Shown one piece after another: positions 58,605-64,000 of a stretch of DNA of 64,000 nt. Below the pieces are notes generated by a model. That model saw only the letters and a program-made list of their open reading frames with translations, was not told the DNA's origin and ran no database searches. This DNA is from Gracilaria gracilis (lineage: Eukaryota; Rhodophyta; Florideophyceae; Gracilariales; Gracilariaceae). The position numbers were made by a program, and so were the translations under genes. Position 1 is the first letter of the stretch; the number at the start of each line of letters is the position of its first letter. The stretch spans positions 744,001-808,000 of the forward strand of contig JARGSG010000025.1 of the NCBI GenBank assembly GCA_030374805.1, in the 5' to 3' direction.

Positions 58605-59585
58605 TCACGGTTCCAAGAGTCTTGTCATTTTGTGCGTCTCACTTTCTCTGAGGTCGAGAACGCGGACAAAGTCCAGGTTCCTTTTCGCAACCGAAAGTAA
58701 AGCTTTCCGAAGCTCTTCTACATCTTTCCCTTCACCTTTGTTTTTCATTTCAGTTTCGTATAGTCGACGTCTTAGGAACGTTTGAAGGACCGCATACGTT
58801 CTGAGAGAACAACAGGGGATTCCAGCTAACACTTTGAACATATCAGCACTAGTGGTGACCGAATGATATCTGACGAGCATTGCTCGGACGCATTTTTCTG
58901 ATAGCTTCAAGTCATGTTGTGTGGGGGGTAACTTTGCCATTCCACTCAAGGCATCTTTAGCAACTCGGGCATCTCGGTCACGAACAAGTTGTTGCAAAAT
59001 GGAAAAAGCTGCCTCTGCAATTCTAGCGTGACCTTGTCCGGCCAACGTCACCAGAACATCTGAGGTGGCACTTCGCAAACTTCGTTGCTCGTGTTCCGCA
59101 CAATCTCGCAAAACACCCTCACAGTCAAACCTTACCAGCGGATCTGTAGGAGTAGAATGAATAGCAAGAGTTTTCTGGACAAGGTGCTCGGGAACATATC
59201 CTTGCTTAAGTGAATTATTGAAAACCTGCAGGGCAAAAACCTTTAGCTTCGTGTTTGATTCCAGAGGGATATGCTGTAGCAGCAACTCGAATGGGGCGTG
59301 AGAGCAGCGATTGCCTATGGCTTCTATGGCCGCGTATCTCATATCTTCGTTACTTTTCTGTAAAGAATGCTGCAGAACCCTCTTCGGACATTGAGGAACT
59401 GCCAAAGCCAAACGCCGTACTGATTCTTCTGGATCGTTTTGGGCCACGAGTTCCAGAAAAGCCTCAAAGGCCGTTCCCTGTGATAAACGCAGCTCCGGAG
59501 CATCCAGGAGAGATCTCGAATAATCCTGCAGGGCCTTTAATCGGGCTTGCGGATCAGGAGAGAAGATATCATTCGAAGGAAGCAT
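58605..59585 (-). CDS. HEAT/ARM-like helical repeat protein of unknown function
   Basis: 326 aa, ATG start, single exon. I do not recognise a specific family. The protein is almost entirely helical, with repeating pairs such as ESVRRLALAVPQCPKRVLQH, EDMRYAAIEAIGNRCSHAPF, TKLKVFALQVFNNSLKQGYV, RSATSDVLVTLAGQGHARIA and RDARVAKDALSGMAKLPPT, which fit HEAT-type alpha solenoids. The opening (LKALQDYSRSLLDAPEL) recalls Integrator-subunit or importin-type solenoids, but nothing decisive is visible. It probably works as a scaffold or adaptor in a complex. No targeting signal is seen. It is divergent from UBR7 (about 710 bp apart). Confidence 0.65.
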   Translation of the reverse strand: MLPSNDIFSPDPQARLKALQDYSRSLLDAPELRLSQGTAFEAFLELVAQNDPEESVRRLALAVPQCPKRVLQHSLQKSNEDMRYAAIEAIGNRCSHAPFELLLQHIPLESNTKLKVFALQVFNNSLKQGYVPEHLVQKTLAIHSTPTDPLVRFDCEGVLRDCAEHEQRSLRSATSDVLVTLAGQGHARIAEAAFSILQQLVRDRDARVAKDALSGMAKLPPTQHDLKLSEKCVRAMLVRYHSVTTSADMFKVLAGIPCCSLRTYAVLQTFLRRRLYETEMKNKGEGKDVEELRKALLSVAKRNLDFVRVLDLRESETHKMTRLLEP

Positions 59586-60298
59586 TGCTCGGTTTCAAGG
59601 GCGGAAATGGTTGAATTAGCACTGGGTATTGCAACCATAACGGGTCAACAGCCCTTCACAGTGTGCTCCCGGCTTGTGAGAAACGTGAACATGAGTAACT
59701 TTGGTGGCGTTCGAGGACGTCTACTACAAGTGTGGTAAGGTTAAAACGCTACCAACACACAGACCGTTTTCGTATAGATAATCTGAACGAGAAAATGAAA
59801 ACAGTATAACAGATAGTAATAATATCTGCATAAATCCCTATCACCTCGTGTTAAATTTCGATTATTCTGCCCTGTTTCTGGTTTCTGCCAACATCTGAGC
59901 TGAAGGGTGAACTACGAATGCAGATAGATGCAAGGGTAGAACGTGTTTTGTGCTCGTTCCTTTGGAAGTTGAGCCTTTCACACACCTCTTGTTCCGTCAT
60001 CATCGTTCCTCCGCCGCTATCGCAGAGTACGGGGATACACAGAGCGCTACCTTTCTTACTCTGTCTCTCTCTTGGTGAAGCTTCCGCTTTAGAACGCCTT
60101 TTGCAAGGTAATTCGGCTGTCAAACGGACAAGAGCTGAGGCCATTGACAAATAGAGCCATTTCTAGACTGCAGGTCTGGCCCTCTTGACGAGGCGTTTGG
60201 AGAACGTGTGCGGCTTTATTTCAACTTCATCCATCACCAGCTGGCCTCAGTTCTATACATCTAATCGGCGAAAAGTAAGGCTTTAATCTGCATAAGAG
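59586..60298. other. Divergent promoter region between the helical-repeat gene and UBR7
   Basis: About 0.7 kb. Frames of 60-100 codons on both strands (for example 59851-60150 -) have no recognisable content. Confidence 0.4.
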
Positions 60299-61426
60299 AT
60301 GACTCAGGGTCGGCGGCGTCAAGGTCGGAAATCATCCAGACCGTGCACCTACGAGCTCGGCTATGTGCGGCAGGATCTATACGCCTGTCGAAAATGTACG
60401 CGGGAGGCGAACGGTGTTCTTTCTGGATTTTGTCGCGGCTGCCGAGAAACATGCCACGCAAGTCATCCGGATGAGGTTTTCGAACTATACACGAAGAGAG
60501 ATTTTCGCTGTGATTGTGGAAACAAGCGTGCGAAGAATCAGTGCAGTCTATTCCAAACCAAGGACGATTTCAACACGGAAAACACTCACTTGTATTCCCA
60601 TAACTTTGTTGGTAACTACTGTCGTTGTGATAGTGAATATGACTATCGACTGGCGATGGCACAGTGCGCAATGTGTGAGGATTGGTTTCATGAGAAATGT
60701 TATATCCTCGACGCCCTTGCTCGAAAGCGCTCGAGTCCCTTTGACATGGAATACGAGCTCACCTGTAAGGATTGTGTGAAAAGGCTTCCCGTTCTTGCAG
60801 AGTACTACGAGGCGCTATCTGTATGGAAGAAGAACAGATACATTAAGAAACGTAAGGGGGATCAGTGTATTCGCCCTAGTAATGCGAGCGTTTCAACGAA
60901 GGCAGGAAGCCTAGACTACATGTGGCGTCCTGGCTTCCGCTCCTATTTATGTCGATGTAAAGAATGTGTGGAACTTTATCAATCTGGTAGGGTGTCATAC
61001 ATTGTGGACAGAAATGACTTCGTTTCACCCGCCTCCGAGGATGAAGAAAGTGAGAGTTTTAGTGAGCAGGAAGATGATGACGATGACGAAATTGTCGAGC
61101 TTGAAGAAGTGAGTGCGTCGGAGTCATCAGTTCCCGAGGAGTCATCGGCTCCAAAAACATTCGATGAAGGCGAGCGTATTCCACGAAAGCCTCGTGTTCA
61201 GAAGAAATCTGCCCCTCCACAGAAACCCGTGGAACAACCAAAGCGGGCAAGACAGGGAAATGAACCCCTTGGGGTGCACGAAATCATGAACATCCGTAGA
61301 AAGATCACAGATTTTCTTCGAGAAGCTATTCAGACAAATGGTGGTAATCTAAATCGAGATTCTCTATTGTCGTACATGTCGGAGTTGAAGGTGGAATTAC
61401 TCTCCAATGTTGCGGAGAAAGAATGA
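60299..61426 (+). CDS. UBR7: UBR7-like protein with UBR box and PHD finger
   Basis: 375 aa (human UBR7 is 425). UBR7 is an N-recognin relative that reads chromatin and can ubiquitinate histone H2B. The UBR box (about 16-85) has CTYELGYVRQDLYACRKCT, GFCRGCRETCHASH and DEVFELYTKRDFRCDCGNKR, with its zinc-binding Cys/His. It is followed by NFVGNYCRCDSEYDYR and a PHD finger (about 108-160; MAQCAMCEDWFHEKCYI, LTCKDCVKR). The middle part has SYLCRCKECVELYQSGRVSY, also conserved in UBR7. An acidic stretch (about 240-270) and a Lys/Pro-rich region precede the end. No UBZ or RING is seen. ATG start, single exon. The identification is firm for UBR7 rather than UBR1/2. Confidence 0.94.
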   Translation: MTQGRRRQGRKSSRPCTYELGYVRQDLYACRKCTREANGVLSGFCRGCRETCHASHPDEVFELYTKRDFRCDCGNKRAKNQCSLFQTKDDFNTENTHLYSHNFVGNYCRCDSEYDYRLAMAQCAMCEDWFHEKCYILDALARKRSSPFDMEYELTCKDCVKRLPVLAEYYEALSVWKKNRYIKKRKGDQCIRPSNASVSTKAGSLDYMWRPGFRSYLCRCKECVELYQSGRVSYIVDRNDFVSPASEDEESESFSEQEDDDDDEIVELEEVSASESSVPEESSAPKTFDEGERIPRKPRVQKKSAPPQKPVEQPKRARQGNEPLGVHEIMNIRRKITDFLREAIQTNGGNLNRDSLLSYMSELKVELLSNVAEKE

Positions 61427-62406
61427 CTCCGGGATACATGCTCGAACTATCAACACCTGTAGCTCCTGCGATCTGACGGGAAGTTGGGAAGGTCTATCGT
61501 TTCATAGGAGATTAACGGCGCATCATACTGCAGGAATCCTGGCTCTTATCGTTATGAGAAATCCTTTGAAGAATGAGCCATGTAGTTTCAGAATCGACCA
61601 TTGATGGACAATCAACCTCGCCTTGTGATTTTTAGTGCCTGAGATATTGCTCCGCATGGCGCCTGGATCGATCGCAGAAAGCCCTCAATTTGCTATTGAG
61701 CTCATAACGAAAGAATGCATCGATTTGTTTCCTAAGCGAAGCATCAAGTAGTTCTGTTCCGGATTCTGTTAAGCCATAGAACACTCAGTTCCGGACGATA
61801 TTCATTGCCGGCTCATATTTCGGTGTCGCTTGTCAGTGCATAGAGCTTGTACACAAATCTGATTCATCACCGACCGCAGTCTTGGTTTCTGGATCCGCTT
61901 TAGAACGTAAATTCTTAACGGTCCACAACATCCTGTTCCCCGCAAATGAGCTCAACCACCGTAAGCACTACGTTTTCTCCGTTACCAAGGGTTAAAGCCT
62001 TATTGATGAGAACTCCGCAACCAGGTCCTATACGTATATACCTATTAGGCCAGTTTTGTGAGAATGAACCTGCACTCAACTGTTTCGAGTGCTGTTGAGT
62101 ATGTCAGAGGTACGAGGATTGCAAAAACTTTCGTCCACTTTTAAGAATATCTGCTTCGCTGCTCCCCAGAGGATGAGCAAGAGAATGAGGTCGACAAAGC
62201 TCTATCTAAGATAACCATGGCTTCTGCAATGGCTGTAACGCCATCGTTGTAGCTGTTGCGTTTGCTGTGAGTGTGCATCGGGATCCGCGACTTGCATTGT
62301 CAACCACCGGGTTGGAAAGCCTCCTCAGTCACTCGACAATGTCGAGTCGACATCACACAAGCAAGCGGCGGCTTCATCAGAATGATACTGTTACAACTGT
62401 ACCATG
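61427..62406. other. Gene-free region downstream of UBR7
   Basis: About 1 kb. Conceptual fragments such as VHNILFPANELNHRKHYVF (near 61918-61975) faintly recall the His region of Ulp1-like proteases found in some transposons, but the frame is interrupted and the similarity is too weak to call. No other feature was seen. Confidence 0.3.
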
Positions 62407-62538
62407 GGGGTGAGGATTGGGGTGAGGACAGGGGTGAGGACTGGGGTGAGGACTGGGGTGAGGATTGGGGTGAGGATTGGGGTGAGGATTGGGGTGAGGA
62501 TTGGGGTGAGGACTGGGGTGAGGACTGGGGTGAGGACT
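62407..62538. repeat. 12-bp minisatellite, 11 tandem units
   Basis: The unit is GGGGTGAGGAYT, with C/T variation at one position and one A variant (unit 2). In one frame it encodes a Trp-Gly-Glu-Asp repeat, but no gene is evident around it. The plus strand has regularly spaced G4 tracts, so it is a quadruplex candidate. Confidence 0.95.
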
Positions 62539-62541
62539 GGG

Positions 62542-62651
62542 GGGTGAGCTCACCCAGAAAAAGGTGAGCTCACCCCGTTGGGTCCCACCTCACCTTGGGC
62601 AGGGTGAGGTGGGACCGAATCACCCAAACTCACCATGAGGAAATTTCCTCA
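62542..62651. repeat. Cluster of four palindromes built on GGTGAG/CTCACC
   Basis: GGGTGAGCTCACCC (62542-62555) and GGTGAGCTCACC (62563-62574) are perfect palindromes. 62581-62594 pairs with 62603-62616 (14-bp stem, GGTCCCACCTCACC, 8-nt spacer). TGAGGAAATTTCCTCA (62636-62651) is a perfect 16-bp palindrome. The array begins right after the minisatellite, which shares the GGTGAG core. Confidence 0.93.
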
Positions 62652-62859
62652 CCGTAGGGGCGTAGGGATATCTGGATTGGGCTTTTGGGTGGGTATTGCG
62701 CATTTTACTCAGAAATCCCCAGTACTCGTCTTGCAGCCGCGAGGTAAACAAGGTACCTGTAGTTTGATAACCGCCTTGTGATGCAGGCGTGAAGAAGGAT
62801 GTACATATCCTTGGTAGAGCATCTTTTCCACTGTTTCTAGTCATTAGCAAAGTCAAGGG

Positions 62860-63090
62860 AATGAATTTGATGACAATCCCGCCCAGCTGATTAACTCGGA
62901 TATCCCCAGTTCTGATTACAATCGAATGTGCAATCAACATCTTCGGACAAAGTGTCAAAAAGGATGTGGAACATGTCTTTCTCTTCTGCCCTTCAACCAA
63001 CACTACCCGGCTCCCCAAACGACGGAAGTATTTGTTTAGAGAAATGAGTAGACAATTGCCACAGAACTCTGAGACAAGTTCTTGACCTTC
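62860..63090 (+). mobile_element. LINE C-terminal fragment D
   Basis: SVKKDVEHVFLFCPSTNTTR on the plus strand (near 62953-63010) aligns with KKDVDHVLFRCPLTNKARR of fragment C at 44337-44687. The upstream part in this frame has a stop, so it is a decayed 3' remnant. It lies directly before another LINE segment in the same orientation. Confidence 0.5.
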
Positions 63091-63296
63091 CTGAATCTTC
63101 CGAGATATTTCTCATTCTAAGCGAACTTTTTAAGTCCACAAGAAAAAAGAGGAAGCAAAACATCTTCAGTATTGCTTTCAACCTGACTCGACGCAACGTT
63201 GCATAGGTGACTTATAGGTTTATTAGAGCGAAATGCTCACGCAGACAAGAGTACTTTTAAGACCCAACGCTGTTTTGCGTAACAAAACATAAACGC

Positions 63297-64000
63297 ATGG
63301 CGGAAAGGTATCTGGGCGAGAAAGGCATCCTGCAACTCCGGTATAGGGAGCCGCTACCACAAGAAGTTGGCACGATATGTCTTTCAAGAGTAGTGTTTGA
63401 GAAAGCCCTCTGCAGCAAGGAAGACCCCGAGAAAGTACAAGCAACTGAGACACAGGCACTTCTTGCCAGGCTGCCACCGTCCAATCACGGCATCTGGTGC
63501 GATGGATCAGTTGGAGCGTCTGGTGGTAACCAGTCGGAATGGTCGAAGAGGGTAGTGGTTGGCTGGGAAGAGGCCTGGTATGCAGGAACCATAAACAGCC
63601 TTCCCGGCCCCGGTGAAACTGTCGCCTGTGCCTCGCTGTATCGAAGACAGCGAAACTCAGAACCAGACATTTGGATCCGTTATGAAGACGAGTTTGAAAT
63701 GGCTTATTCGATTGAAGCTGAAAACTGTCTGCGTGACACACAGGGACATAGGTTGCAGTACATAGAACTAAGACCAGGAAAAGTGGGCGCTGGTGCGTAC
63801 AAAATATACTCAAAGGACACGATTGGAACAATCAGTGCTGTTATTCCTGCAGGCATCAACGTCTGCTCGTACACGGCTGAGCTGCGGGCCATGGACGCTC
63901 CGCTCGATGCAGTACATGAAGAGGAGAAAAAACGATAAGGATCTTCACAGATTCCTTAGCGTTGGTGCAGGCTTTACAAGGGAACCTACGGTCACAGAGC
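63297..64000 (+). mobile_element. LINE segment with RNase H domain, runs off window
   Basis: An open frame 63297-63938 contains GIWCDGSVGASGG, VGAGAYKIYSKDTIG and NVCSYTAELRAMDAPLDAV, matching the DGS and AEL active-site motifs of the RNase H domain of non-LTR retrotransposons. After a run of six A (63926-63934) the continuation shifts frame: TIRIFTDSLALVQALQGNL (from about 63935) gives the third RNase H motif, FTDS..A. So this copy carries a +1/-1 frameshift between the second and third motifs. The insert between DGS and GAGA is longer than usual. The reverse transcriptase should lie upstream but is not present between this segment and fragment D, so the copy is 5' truncated. Confidence 0.7.

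Noticed and set aside
61900-62270. Possible decayed Ulp1-like protease fragment
   Set aside because: Only one short His-containing stretch and a distant Cys-containing one, with stops between; similarity too weak.
62271-62567. 98-codon frame encoding a Trp-Gly-Glu-Asp repeat
   Set aside because: The repeat is explained by the 12-bp minisatellite; no flanking coding evidence.

Overview
The window looks like nuclear DNA of a red alga (Rhodophyta) or a close relative; I do not name a species. Three lines of evidence point there. Several predicted plastid proteins begin with leaders carrying a phenylalanine-centred motif of the kind known from red algal and glaucophyte transit peptides: SFVAP in LepA, AFIPT in the DnaJ-type zinc finger protein, TFPSV in MutL. 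LepA and MutL resemble cyanobacterial versions. The genes are mostly intronless, with a few short GT-AG introns (about 60-134 nt). Eukaryote-only genes (IMP3, PP6 catalytic subunit, LUC7, TBCE, UBR7, BET, taxilin) exclude a bacterium or an organelle genome.

Layout. 1-14.9 kb: plastid LepA (cut by the window start), MutL, IMP3, a dynamin-family GTPase with two introns, arginyl-tRNA synthetase, a 3.7 kb stretch without a recognised gene, then PP6 phosphatase. 15-26.4 kb: an unknown membrane protein, a DUF1015 protein, a large nuclear RAMA-like/coiled-coil protein, class II aldolase and a probable thylakoid-lumen DnaJ zinc finger protein. 28.1-31.0 kb: a complete PIF/Harbinger DNA transposon with TAA target duplication, 11-bp terminal repeats and both proteins open, lying 251 bp upstream of LUC7. 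31.3-42.1 kb: LUC7, an Mpo1-like protein, a tRNA-Asp gene, a basic hypothetical protein, DNA polymerase eta, taxilin and inositol-3-phosphate synthase. 42-46.4 kb: a gene-poor stretch with a C33 tract and several non-LTR (LINE) fragments. 46.5-57.1 kb: a markedly GC-rich block with a voltage-gated potassium channel, an F-box/Sel1 protein, a gamma-glutamyltransferase-family enzyme, a BET protein, TBCE and a C2H2 zinc finger protein. 57.5-61.4 kb: YqgF, a helical-repeat protein and UBR7. 62.4-64 kb: a 12-bp minisatellite, a cluster of palindromes and more LINE sequence.

The genes form no operon or single pathway. They are closely packed housekeeping genes for translation (LepA, ArgRS, IMP3, tRNA-Asp), DNA repair (MutL, Pol eta), splicing (LUC7), chromatin (BET, UBR7, RAMA-like), cytoskeleton and membranes (dynamin, TBCE, taxilin, Mpo1) and carbon metabolism (aldolase, INO1). 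The items most worth a second look are a tRNA-Asp gene whose D-loop carries about 11 extra nucleotides, probably an ectopic intron; a plastid zinc finger protein with a twin-arginine thylakoid signal; perfect hairpins at 26.8 kb and inside the Harbinger element; and the minisatellite/palindrome cluster at 62.4 kb. Start codons were set to the first plausible in-frame ATG, which shortens several reading frames relative to their longest open extent.
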